Below are positions 1-6,086 of a DNA stretch of 6,626 nt, piece after piece. The first letter of the stretch is position 1; the number at the start of each line of letters is the position of its first letter. The notes below the pieces were generated by a model. The model was not told where the DNA came from, searched no databases, and saw nothing but the letters and a program-made list of their open reading frames with translations. Source of the stretch: Eubacteriales bacterium. GTDB taxonomy: Bacteria > Bacillota > Clostridia > Christensenellales > CAG-138. Both the position numbers and the translations under genes were made by a program. The stretch covers positions 1-6,626 of the forward strand of contig JAQVML010000077.1 in assembly GCA_028703645.1 (NCBI GenBank), written 5' to 3'.

Positions 1-23
1 AAATCCTGAGTCAACCGGTTGTC

Positions 24-29
24 AGGGGG
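24..29 (+). promoter_or_regulatory. Ribosome binding site of the lipoprotein gene
   Basis: The purine run AGGGGG lies 8 bases before the ATG at 38. It supports that start over the overlapping ATG at 19 in another frame, whose product has no signal peptide. No promoter can be assigned in the short sequence before it. Confidence 0.7.
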
Positions 30-37
30 TCGTAAAC

Positions 38-688
38 ATGAAACGAAAGATATTCTTGCTTCTCGCAATCATACTACTTTTATCGTTGGCGATGACCGCC
101 TGCAAACAGGGCGATATCGGCGAAGCAAAAGCGAAGGAGATCGCGCTGGACAACATCAACAGGGTGTTTCAGACAAACCAGACGGAAGCCTCCGTTACGC
201 GTGAGCAGATGGGGTGCTATCCGGAGCAGCGGGGCGCAATGGCGACCACCGGCGACGGGGAACTCGCCGCGCGCTGGCTGTATATCGTGGATGTGCCGTC
301 GATCGACAAAGCGAACTATCAGGCATATGTGGTCGCGAGTACGGGTGAGGTCCTGTTTCTTTCGCAGAGCGAATCAAACATCATCCTGACCGACGAACAA
401 GAAGAGCAGGCGGCGGCGCTTCTCGCGGCGGAGCCGGATTATGGCAGAGAGCACGAGAAAACCTTCACGCTGCTCAAGGACGCATGCCGCGAATGGGCGG
501 TTGCGAACCTCGGCGACGAGCACCCGATCCTGCTGGATGCAGCCCGCGGCAGAAGGTTAGGAGCGCCTGCGCGCGAGAGCTATTCGGTGGACTACTATGT
601 CGTGACAAAAGACGCGCGGGTCTATTGCATCACCATGTATTGGCCTTCGCTACAGGTGCTGAACATCAATGTAGAGAACCCGAAATAG
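38..688 (+). CDS. PepSY-like membrane lipoprotein
   Basis: This encodes a 216-residue predicted lipoprotein of unknown function. The sequence shows a lysine-containing N-terminus (MKRK), a hydrophobic segment at about residues 5-18, and a lipobox AMTAC with the lipidated Cys at 22, so the mature protein should be anchored to the outer face of the cytoplasmic membrane. Residues about 27-108 resemble a PepSY fold: an Ala/Lys-rich helix (GEAKAKEIALDNI) followed by strands ending in YVVASTGEVLFL. Residues 140-212 have a similar helix-then-strand order and could be a degenerate second copy. PepSY domains are generally extracytoplasmic and are linked to peptidase inhibition or ligand binding, but no catalytic residues are visible and I would not assign a role. 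The start has a good ribosome binding site. The next gene is 201 bases downstream with its own likely promoter, so this gene is probably not in one operon with it. The lipoprotein call is firmer than the PepSY call. Confidence 0.8.
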   Translation: MKRKIFLLLAIILLLSLAMTACKQGDIGEAKAKEIALDNINRVFQTNQTEASVTREQMGCYPEQRGAMATTGDGELAARWLYIVDVPSIDKANYQAYVVASTGEVLFLSQSESNIILTDEQEEQAAALLAAEPDYGREHEKTFTLLKDACREWAVANLGDEHPILLDAARGRRLGAPARESYSVDYYVVTKDARVYCITMYWPSLQVLNINVENPK

Positions 689-804
689 CCACGCGGGATA
701 CGATTGAGTTGCTGAACGATAGGGATGTAATTTTCTGCGATTTCAGCGGTAATTCCGAACAATGAAAAATTATTGCAACATACTACTCAAGAGGCGGGTT
801 CCGT

Positions 805-813
805 TGGTATACT
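805..813 (+). promoter_or_regulatory. Extended -10 promoter for the phosphodiester glycosidase gene
   Basis: The sequence TGGTATACT fits an extended -10 element (TG, one base, then TATACT at 808-813, five of six to consensus). No convincing -35 box lies 16-18 bases upstream, which is typical for this promoter class. Transcription would start near 820, giving a leader of about 70 bases before the ATG at 890. The assignment is from the motif only. Confidence 0.5.
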
Positions 814-889
814 AGAGGAGCGTTGAAGAACGCGCCCTATTTACGCAATTGCCAATGGACAGAATGAATGGAAAGACAGAGTCAAAACT

Positions 890-2029
890 ATGACCGGTAC
901 GGAGAATCGAAACCAGAGATCCTCACCTCAATTTGACGAATTCTATGGCAGAAATCGCAAGACGTCTGCCGGCGAAAGCAGACCCAAATCCGGTCAGAGT
1001 GGCGGACGGCATCAAAAACCGAAGCAAAAGCTGTCGATCGCGGCTGTGATCGGTATCGATGTGCTTTGCGCAGCTCTGATCATGCTTCTGTTTTTTATTA
1101 CCAGCTATGTGATTCAACCCGAATCAACCGGGAGCAGTTTGCCTGCCCCGTCGAACGTTTCCGCCGCGGAGATGCCCTCCACGACCGATGGCGGCTCCAC
1201 GACGGATCCCGCCAACGCAGAAGGTACCGATCCCGCGGCGCAAACCACGACGCAACCCGACACGGCAGCCGATACAACCTCGTGGAGAGTGAAGTTTGCG
1301 GACAAGTTCACCAGCGGGAATGTGGAAAAGACCGATATGTCCTATAAGGACGCGAATATCAACGTGAGCATCAACAAGGTGCAAAAGGACAGTATCACCT
1401 ATTTTCTGGCGGACATCTATGTTGCGGACATTCAATATTTTAAAACCGCATTTGCAAAGCAGCCGGACGTGATGGGCGGACGCGAGGCGACGAACGTCGT
1501 TGCGCAGGCAAACAACGCGATTCTCGCCATCAATGGGGATCATTGTGTGGATAACAATGGCCCGGTGGTGCGAAATGGTCAGCTCTTTCGCGAGGAAAAG
1601 TATGCGGACGCGCTCGTGATGAACTATGACGGCAGCATGCAAACCTACTCCGCCGATGCGCTGGATATGAACGCCATCAAGGCAAACGGCGCCTGGCAGG
1701 TTTGGACGTTCGGGCCGATGCTGCTCAAGGACGGGCAGAAGATGACGGAGTTTAACAGCACACTGAAGAAGGCAAATCCCCGAACGGCGGTTGGATATTA
1801 TGAACCCGGCCATTACTGCTTCCTCGTCGTAGACGGAAGGCAAGCGGGGTATTCGGACGGCATGACGCTGGAGGAAATGTCCAAGTTCTTCTACGACAGC
1901 GGATGCAAGGTTGCGTTCAATCTCGATGGCGGACAATCGTCCGAAATGGTGTTTATGGGAACGGTGATCAACAAGCCCTATGACGGCGGACGAAGCACGA
2001 ACGATATCCTGTACATTACGGCTCAATAA
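890..2029 (+). CDS. Membrane-anchored phosphodiester glycosidase (NAGPA-like)
   Basis: This encodes a 379-residue protein of the phosphodiester glycosidase family (NAGPA/DUF2233 domain), named after the enzyme that removes N-acetylglucosamine from a sugar phosphodiester. Bacterial members are thought to act on cell-surface or exopolysaccharide sugars; the substrate here is unknown. The order is a basic cytoplasmic tail (1-48), one membrane helix (about 49-73), a Ser/Thr/Pro/Ala-rich low-complexity linker (about 78-130), then an extracellular domain. Family motifs in the domain are AILAINGDHC (210-219), FGPMLLKDG (274-282), NPRTAVG (296-302), FNLDGGQSSEM (343-353) and GGRSTNDILYI (366-376), the last two being the glycine/aspartate-rich signature near the C-terminus. 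The domain looks complete. The ATG at 890 is the only ordinary start in frame upstream of the membrane helix, but its ribosome binding site is poor. The 65-residue gene 13 bases downstream is probably in the same operon. Confidence 0.88.
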   Translation: MTGTENRNQRSSPQFDEFYGRNRKTSAGESRPKSGQSGGRHQKPKQKLSIAAVIGIDVLCAALIMLLFFITSYVIQPESTGSSLPAPSNVSAAEMPSTTDGGSTTDPANAEGTDPAAQTTTQPDTAADTTSWRVKFADKFTSGNVEKTDMSYKDANINVSINKVQKDSITYFLADIYVADIQYFKTAFAKQPDVMGGREATNVVAQANNAILAINGDHCVDNNGPVVRNGQLFREEKYADALVMNYDGSMQTYSADALDMNAIKANGAWQVWTFGPMLLKDGQKMTEFNSTLKKANPRTAVGYYEPGHYCFLVVDGRQAGYSDGMTLEEMSKFFYDSGCKVAFNLDGGQSSEMVFMGTVINKPYDGGRSTNDILYITAQ

Positions 2030-2035
2030 AAGGAG
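2029..2035 (+). promoter_or_regulatory. Ribosome binding site of the small membrane protein
   Basis: AAAGGAG sits 7 bases before the ATG at 2043 and overlaps the last base of the glycosidase stop codon. It fixes the start at 2043 rather than the in-frame ATG at 1980, which lies inside the glycosidase gene. The overlap suggests co-transcription of the two genes. Confidence 0.75.
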
Positions 2036-2042
2036 AACGCAA

Positions 2043-2240
2043 ATGTTAAGAAAGATTCTTCCGCATGTTTGCATCGTTCTTTCGCTGGTCACGCTGACCT
2101 TTCTAGTGTTGGATCAGTTTAATCCGACGTTTTTCGGCAAGCCGTTCTTCCATGTGATACTGCTGATTTACTGCCTCTGTGTGCTGGCGTTTTCCGCGAT
2201 TGCGGTCGCCCGCAGCAGAAGGAAGAAAACGCGTAGATAA
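2043..2240 (+). CDS. Small two-helix membrane protein of unknown function
   Basis: This encodes a 65-residue protein I do not recognise. It has a short basic N-terminus (MLRK), a hydrophobic helix at about residues 8-24, a short polar turn with Asp and Asn (DQFNPTFFGK, 24-33), a second hydrophobic helix at about 35-56, and a basic tail rich in Arg and Lys (RSRRKKTRR). The positive-inside rule places both ends in the cytoplasm and the short loop outside. It starts 13 bases after the glycosidase stop with a strong ribosome binding site and is followed by a terminator, so it is the last gene of that transcript. Its position suggests a link with the glycosidase (membrane partner or accessory), but that is inference from context only. 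Confidence 0.72.
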   Translation: MLRKILPHVCIVLSLVTLTFLVLDQFNPTFFGKPFFHVILLIYCLCVLAFSAIAVARSRRKKTRR

Positions 2241-2301
2241 ACCGACAATCCGGTTTGTTGCGGCAGCTCGCCGTAGAAAAGAAAATATGATTTAAACAAA
2301 C

Positions 2302-2330
2302 AAAGGCGCACCGTTTCCGGTACGCCTTTT
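2302..2330. terminator. Bidirectional intrinsic terminator between convergent genes
   Basis: The arms AAAGGCG-C-ACCG and CGGT-A-CGCCTTT form an 11-pair stem with one mismatch around a TTTC loop. TTTTG follows on the + strand. On the - strand the stem is followed by TTTGTTTGTTTAAAT, so the same hairpin can end both the rightward transcript of the small membrane protein and the leftward transcript of ygeW. Confidence 0.85.
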
Positions 2331-2351
2331 GTGTTGCTTGGTTGATTAGTT

Positions 2352-3563
2352 TTAGTCGTTCAGACCCTTCTGACGCTCTTTGCCCTTCTTCTCCAGCTCT
2401 TTGAGCATGGCGGCGGGGTCTTTGACCTTCGCGAGGAAGATCATAGCCGCGATGATGTACGGCTTGAAGGAGGCCTGCTTGTAGAGCGGGTCGCGATAGC
2501 GATCAAACACGCTCGCGGCGACTTCGCCCGCTTCGCAGCTCACGCCTGTGATGTCGGCGGGCAGGCAATGCAGATACAGCGCCTTGCCGTCCTTGGTGGA
2601 GGCCATGAGCTCTTCGGTGCATTCCCAATCCTTGTGCTCGGCGTTCTGCTTGAGCAGCTTCTTTTCCAGTGCCTTGATGCCATCGCTGTCGCCGTTGCCG
2701 TAGAGCTCCGTGCGCTCTTCCATCGCCTTAAATGGCGCCCAGCTCTTGGGGTACACGATGTCCGCGTCCTTGAACGCTTCCGCCATGTCGTTGGTAACGG
2801 TGAATTTGCCGCCGCTCTCCGCAGACTGGCGCTTGGCGACTTCGATGACGTCGTCCATGACTTCGTATCCTTCCGGATGGGCCAGAACAACGTCCATGCC
2901 GAAGCGGGTGAAGAGCCCGATCACGCCCTGCGGGACGGACAGCGGCTTGCCGTAGCTGGGGCTGTAGGCCCAAGTCATGGCGATCTTCTTGCCTTTGAGG
3001 TTTTCTACGCCGCCGAGCTCGCGAATGACATGCGCCATGTCGGCCATGCACTGCGTCGGGTGGTCGATGTCGCACTGGAGGTTGACCAACGTCGGCTTCT
3101 GCTCGAGCACGCCGTCGAGGTTGCCCTGCTTGACCGCGTTCACGACTTCGTGCATATAGGTGTTGCCTTTGCCGATGTACATGTCGTCGCGAATGCCGAT
3201 GACGTCCGCCATGAAGCTGATCATATTGGCGGTTTCGCGGACGGTTTCGCCGTGCGCAATCTGGCTCTTGCCTTCGTCGAGGTCCTGCACTTCGAGGCCT
3301 AATAGGTTGCAGGCGGACGCAAACGAGAAGCGCGTGCGCGTGCTGTTGTCCCGAAAGAGGGAAACGCCGAGGCCGGAATCAAAAATCTTGGTGGAGATGT
3401 TGCGCTCGCGGAGGTTTCTCAGCGCGTTGGCAACGGTGAACACCGCGTCCAGCTCGTCGCGCGATTTTTCCCAAGTCAGGAAAAAGTCGCCTTCGTACAT
3501 GTCTTCAAACTTCAGGTTCTCCAGTTCTTTCGTGAACTGCTTGATGTCTTCCTTTTTACCCAT
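2352..3563 (-). CDS. ygeW: Knotted carbamoyltransferase YgeW
   Basis: This encodes a 403-residue cytoplasmic member of the aspartate/ornithine carbamoyltransferase superfamily, and matches the YgeW type. Visible active-site motifs are the carbamoyl phosphate loop STRTR (74-78) in FRDNSTRTRFSF, DHPTQ (167-171) and HCLP (332-335). The usual ornithine-binding SMG loop is not seen; instead there are SPSYGKPLSVPQG (201-213) and SWAPF (274-278), in line with YgeW proteins not being ordinary ornithine carbamoyltransferases. In enterobacteria ygeW sits with ygeX and ygeY in a cluster tied to anaerobic purine/uric acid breakdown and diaminopropionate metabolism; its exact substrate is not shown by the sequence. 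A ribosome binding site (AGGAG, 3571-3575) lies 7 bases before the ATG. The gene is downstream of ygeY on the same strand, but a strong terminator lies between them, so expression depends on read-through, processing or a promoter I could not identify in 3564-3626. Confidence 0.93.
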   Translation of the reverse strand: MGKKEDIKQFTKELENLKFEDMYEGDFFLTWEKSRDELDAVFTVANALRNLRERNISTKIFDSGLGVSLFRDNSTRTRFSFASACNLLGLEVQDLDEGKSQIAHGETVRETANMISFMADVIGIRDDMYIGKGNTYMHEVVNAVKQGNLDGVLEQKPTLVNLQCDIDHPTQCMADMAHVIRELGGVENLKGKKIAMTWAYSPSYGKPLSVPQGVIGLFTRFGMDVVLAHPEGYEVMDDVIEVAKRQSAESGGKFTVTNDMAEAFKDADIVYPKSWAPFKAMEERTELYGNGDSDGIKALEKKLLKQNAEHKDWECTEELMASTKDGKALYLHCLPADITGVSCEAGEVAASVFDRYRDPLYKQASFKPYIIAAMIFLAKVKDPAAMLKELEKKGKERQKGLND

Positions 3564-3626
3564 AAACTCACTCCTAAATTTTCTTGTTTGTGCTGTTTAA
3601 ATCATCGTTGGTCAGAAAGAGAAAAC

Positions 3627-3659
3627 AAATGCAGAGCGGGCTGCGCCCGCTCTGCATTT
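3627..3659 (-). terminator. Strong intrinsic terminator between ygeY and ygeW
   Basis: A perfect 15-pair inverted repeat (arms 3627-3641 and 3645-3659, core GCAGAGCGGGC) encloses a 3-base loop. Read leftward, it is followed by a T-rich run (TTTGTTTTCTCTTTC), so it should terminate transcripts leaving ygeY. It begins 9 bases after the ygeY stop. On the + strand the flank is not T-rich and no gene reads into it. Confidence 0.88.
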
Positions 3660-3668
3660 CGCACCCAA

Positions 3669-5042
3669 TCAGCAGGCGGACTTGTCAGAGGTGGTGTCCG
3701 TGCCGCCCGCGCGGAACTGGCAGACATCCTCGTCGCCCTTGCCTTTATACATTGAGGGAACCAGCGCATAGACCGCCGCGCAGGTCACGAGGTCCTGTTT
3801 CCAGGTGATCTCGTTCGGCGCGTGCGCCTGACTTTCCGCACCGGGGCCGAAGCCGACGCAGGGGATGCCGTAGCGGCCCTGAATCGAAACGCCGTTGGTG
3901 GAGAATGTCCATTTATCGATCAACGGGCGATTTCTCAGGTGCATGGAACCTTGGTTTCCAATGCGTTGTTCGCCGTAGAGCGCCTTGTGTGCGTCGGCAA
4001 GCGCCTGCACATGCGGGGCGGTCTCCTTGTTGATCCAGGTCGGGAAATAGCACTCGGTTTCGTACACAAGTCCGGTCCAAGCGGGACGGTCGTACTGATA
4101 CATGCTCACTACCGCGCCGTGCTTTTTGCAGGCGGGCAGGTCTGCGATTTCCTTGATGCAGCTTTCCCAGGTTTCACCGGCGGTCATGCGGCGGTCGATC
4201 GAAATCGAGCAGCTATCCGCAACAGCGCAGCGGGAGGGGCTGGTGAAGAAAATCTGCGAAACGGTGCAGGTGCCGCGGCCAAGGAAGCGCGCGTCTTCGT
4301 AATGATTCGGGTTAAACTTGGGATCGAGCATCTTGACGAGGCCCTTGATGGCATCGCTGTCCGCAGCGCCGTTGGCGTTGAGGGCTTCGACGTCCTTGAG
4401 AATTTCCGCCATCTTGTAGATCGCGTTGTCGCCGCGCTCCGGCGCGCTGCCGTGGCAGGAGATGCCCTTCACGTCCACACGGATTTCCATGCGTCCGCGA
4501 TGACCGCGATAGATGCCGCCGTCGGTCGGCTCGGTGGAGACGACGAACTCCGGCTTAATCTTGTCTTCGTTGTGAATGTACTGCCAGCAGAGGCCGTCGC
4601 AGTCTTCTTCCTGTACGGTCGCCGTTACGAGGATTTTGTAGCCTTCCGGAATCAGACCGAGGTCTTTCATGATCTTCGCGCCGTAAACTGCGGAAACCAC
4701 GCCGCCTTCCTGATCGGAACCGCCGCGTCCATAGATCACGTCGTCGGTTTCATACCCTTCGTAGGGGTCTTTTTCCCAGTTGTTGATGTTGCCGATGCCG
4801 ACGGTGTCGATGTGTCCGTCAAAAGCAATGATCTTTTCGCCGGTACCCATCCAGCCGAGGGCGTTTCCTTCCGGATCGATTTCGGCCTTGTCAAAGCCGA
4901 GCGCTTCCATCTCTTTGATGGTGCGCTTGACGACGCCTTCCTCTTCGCAGCTCTCGCTCGGAATGGCGATGAGATCGCGGAGGAACTTCGTCATTTGCTT
5001 TTCGTAAGCCTGCGCCGCCTGTTTGACTTTGCTGTAATCCAT
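3669..5042 (-). CDS. ygeY: YgeY family M20 metallohydrolase
   Basis: This encodes a 457-residue cytoplasmic zinc-dependent hydrolase of the M20 (ArgE/DapE-like) family, of the YgeY subgroup that databases label selenium-metabolism-linked. The di-metal and catalytic residues are present: GHIDT (76-80, H77 ligand, D79 catalytic), GRGGSDQEGG (105-114, D110 bridging), VQEEDCDG (143-150, E145 catalytic base, E146 ligand), STEPTD (169-174, E171 ligand) and QAHAPNE (405-411, H407 ligand). The subgroup blocks IPSESC, RGHRGRMEIR and FFTSPSRCAVADSC are clear. By recall the E. coli protein is about 403 residues; this one is longer through insertions at about 222-255 and 356-374 and a hydrophilic tail (434-457) ending in Cys. 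Related enzymes remove acyl or carbamoyl groups from amino acids; in the purine cluster the substrate is probably a ureido or amino acid intermediate, which is inference. The ribosome binding site AAGGAAG (5054-5060) is 11 bases from the ATG, rather far. It lies 56 bases after the regulator gene. Confidence 0.94.
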   Translation of the reverse strand: MDYSKVKQAAQAYEKQMTKFLRDLIAIPSESCEEEGVVKRTIKEMEALGFDKAEIDPEGNALGWMGTGEKIIAFDGHIDTVGIGNINNWEKDPYEGYETDDVIYGRGGSDQEGGVVSAVYGAKIMKDLGLIPEGYKILVTATVQEEDCDGLCWQYIHNEDKIKPEFVVSTEPTDGGIYRGHRGRMEIRVDVKGISCHGSAPERGDNAIYKMAEILKDVEALNANGAADSDAIKGLVKMLDPKFNPNHYEDARFLGRGTCTVSQIFFTSPSRCAVADSCSISIDRRMTAGETWESCIKEIADLPACKKHGAVVSMYQYDRPAWTGLVYETECYFPTWINKETAPHVQALADAHKALYGEQRIGNQGSMHLRNRPLIDKWTFSTNGVSIQGRYGIPCVGFGPGAESQAHAPNEITWKQDLVTCAAVYALVPSMYKGKGDEDVCQFRAGGTDTTSDKSAC

Positions 5043-5098
5043 GGTGCGTTGAACTTCCTTTCTTCTGCTGTGGCCTGAGCCGCAGCGAGCGGCCTAGG

Positions 5099-5728
5099 TC
5101 AGTCCTTTTTTGCGTCAATGTAGGAATAAAGCGTATATTTGCTGATGCCGAAATATTTCGACACCTTGTCGCCGCTCTTGGTGACGAGGAAAGCCCCCGC
5201 CTGATAGAGAAACTGAATCGCAGAGATCTTGTCTTCCTTGGTCATCATCGCGACGGGTTTGCCGACGATGGCGACGCTCTGCTCAATGAGATCGTCCAGC
5301 AGGTCGTTGACGTTCTGCGGAATGCGTTCCGGCATCGTGGGCTCGCTGTTGTGGTGGAGCACGGAGGAAATCGCCCGCTCCGCCATCAAGAGTTCCGTGA
5401 TGTCGTAATTGATGGAGAGCACGCCCTCGATTGAGCCCTCGCCATCGCGCATATAGACGGTGCTGGATTTGAGCACTCTACCGTCGCGCGTTTTGGTGAG
5501 GTAGCCAAGCTCGTCCATAAGAGTCGGGTCGTGCTTGCGCTGAATCGCCTCCAGTACCACGCGGGAGGCGCTGCCGCCAGCCTGACGATGGGAGACGTGT
5601 CCGTTTTCGATCGCAACGATCGTGTGCTCGGTGTCGTCGCCGGAGATGTCGTGCACGACGACTTCGCTGCTCTCACCAAACTCCGATGTGATGGCCTTGG
5701 CGAGCCGCTGCAAAAATTCCAAATCCAT
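5099..5728 (-). CDS. YheO-type PAS and helix-turn-helix transcription regulator
   Basis: This encodes a 209-residue cytoplasmic DNA-binding regulator. Residues about 5-115 fit the YheO-like PAS domain: VVVHDISG (23-30), IENGHVSHRQAGG (40-52), the strand RDGRVLKSSTVYM and GVLSINYDIT (102-111). Residues about 163-208 fit the HTH_22 domain, with the recognition region VSKYFGISKYTLYSYI (189-204). Members include DauR, the regulator of D-arginine use, and they commonly sit next to amino acid, aminoacylase or purine catabolic genes. The PAS part probably binds a small ligand, unknown here. I chose the ATG at 5728 because GAGGG lies 8 bases before it and the family homology starts there; an upstream in-frame ATG at 5767 would only add 13 hydrophobic/basic residues (MFCILFIRKRVRD) across that ribosome binding site. 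The gene is first in a leftward unit with ygeY and ygeW, which it likely controls along with itself. No terminator with a T tract separates it from ygeY. Confidence 0.9.
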   Translation of the reverse strand: MDLEFLQRLAKAITSEFGESSEVVVHDISGDDTEHTIVAIENGHVSHRQAGGSASRVVLEAIQRKHDPTLMDELGYLTKTRDGRVLKSSTVYMRDGEGSIEGVLSINYDITELLMAERAISSVLHHNSEPTMPERIPQNVNDLLDDLIEQSVAIVGKPVAMMTKEDKISAIQFLYQAGAFLVTKSGDKVSKYFGISKYTLYSYIDAKKD

Positions 5729-5736
5729 GTCGCGAA

Positions 5737-5747
5737 CCCTCTTCCTT
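5737..5747 (-). promoter_or_regulatory. Ribosome binding site deciding the regulator start
   Basis: Read leftward, the sequence is AAGGAAGAGGG, ending 8 bases before the ATG at 5728. It would be translated if the upstream ATG at 5767 were used, so it argues for the shorter, 209-residue protein. Confidence 0.75.
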
Positions 5748-5848
5748 ATAAATAATATACAGAACAAAACGAAAATACAAGAAGAAAAACAAATATATTT
5801 TATGGAACCTTAAATATTTTTTGTTCATATGATCTAAATATTAATTTT

Positions 5849-5878
5849 ATTGTAGCATAAATAGAAAATAGTTGCCAA
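5849..5878 (-). promoter_or_regulatory. Promoter of the regulator-ygeY unit
   Basis: Read leftward there is a -35 box TTGGCA (5873-5878, five of six to consensus), an 18-base spacer, and a -10 box TACAAT (5849-5854, five of six), preceded by TGC as in an extended -10. Transcription would begin near 5842, leaving an AT-rich leader of about 110 bases before the ATG at 5728. This is the best sigma-A-like promoter in the window; motif evidence only. Confidence 0.72.
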
Positions 5879-6013
5879 AAAATTTTGAGAGAGCGCCGCA
5901 GGATAGGGCTGGTTTTCTGCAAAATATGGCATGTTGAACGAAAAAAATCCAAAGTGAGGCAAAAGATCAAGTGATTGTCACGATTTTTGCGTAACAAACT
6001 CACGTTTCCTTTC

Positions 6014-6042
6014 TTGTGCTTCACCAAGAAATACGATAGAAT
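6014..6042 (+). promoter_or_regulatory. Possible promoter of the DUF1292 gene
   Basis: A -10 box TAGAAT (6037-6042, five of six) lies 17 bases after a weak -35 box TTGTGC (6014-6019, three of six). Transcription would begin near 6049. The spacing is right but the -35 is poor, so this is a tentative call. Confidence 0.42.
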
Positions 6043-6049
6043 AAATTGA

Positions 6050-6061
6050 CCTGAAATCAGG
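6050..6061. repeat. Short inverted repeat at the expected transcription start
   Basis: CCTGA, two bases, TCAGG forms a perfect 5+2+5 inverted repeat directly after the candidate promoter and ahead of the ribosome binding site of the DUF1292 gene. It is the right size and place for an operator, but a chance palindrome of this length is also possible. Confidence 0.4.
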
Positions 6062-6070
6062 CAGAAACGT

Positions 6071-6078
6071 AAAGGTGG
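6071..6078 (+). promoter_or_regulatory. Ribosome binding site of the DUF1292 gene
   Basis: AAAGGTGG lies 8 bases before the ATG at 6087. The in-frame GTG at 6075 falls inside this site, so the ATG is the better start. Confidence 0.8.
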
Positions 6079-6086
6079 TGAACCGC

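Larger units (their letters stand above)
5729..6086. other. Divergent AT-rich intergenic control region
   Basis: About 358 bases separate the leftward regulator gene from the rightward DUF1292 gene. They hold the leftward promoter (5849-5878), a weaker rightward promoter candidate (6014-6042), a short inverted repeat (6050-6061) and both ribosome binding sites. The part from 5740 to 5880 is far richer in A and T than the flanking genes. I see no convincing gene here: the leftward open frame from 6027 to 5800 has low-complexity content, spans the promoter and has no recognisable family. No riboswitch or RNA gene is recognised. Confidence 0.7.

Noticed and set aside
1124..2092. Open frame of 322 codons on the - strand
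   Set aside because: It is antisense to the phosphodiester glycosidase and the start of the small membrane gene; the glycosidase motifs show which strand codes.
2239..2256. Hairpin AAACCG/CGGTTT at the small membrane protein stop codon
   Set aside because: The stem is only six pairs and lacks a T run. The stronger hairpin at 2302-2330 explains termination.
2568..3302. Open frame of 244 codons on the + strand
   Set aside because: It is antisense to ygeW and is a codon-bias shadow with no ribosome binding site or family features.
3600..3628. Possible leftward ygeW promoter TTGTTT with ATGATT
   Set aside because: The spacing is 17, but the -10 matches only three of six positions, so I do not list it as a feature.
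3822..5078. Long open frame of 418 codons on the + strand
   Set aside because: It lies antisense to ygeY, whose M20 motifs are intact. Its composition (Ala, Val, Phe, Arg and Asp rich) is what the complement of a GC-rich gene gives, and it has no recognised domain.
5070..5100. Possible hairpin between the regulator and ygeY genes
   Set aside because: GCCGC/GCGGC pairs, but the outer stem is mismatched and no T tract follows on the - strand, so it is not called a terminator.
5800..6027. 75-codon leftward open frame in the control region
   Set aside because: It spans the predicted regulator promoter, has AT-driven low-complexity content (Lys, Ile, Phe, Leu) and no family resemblance.
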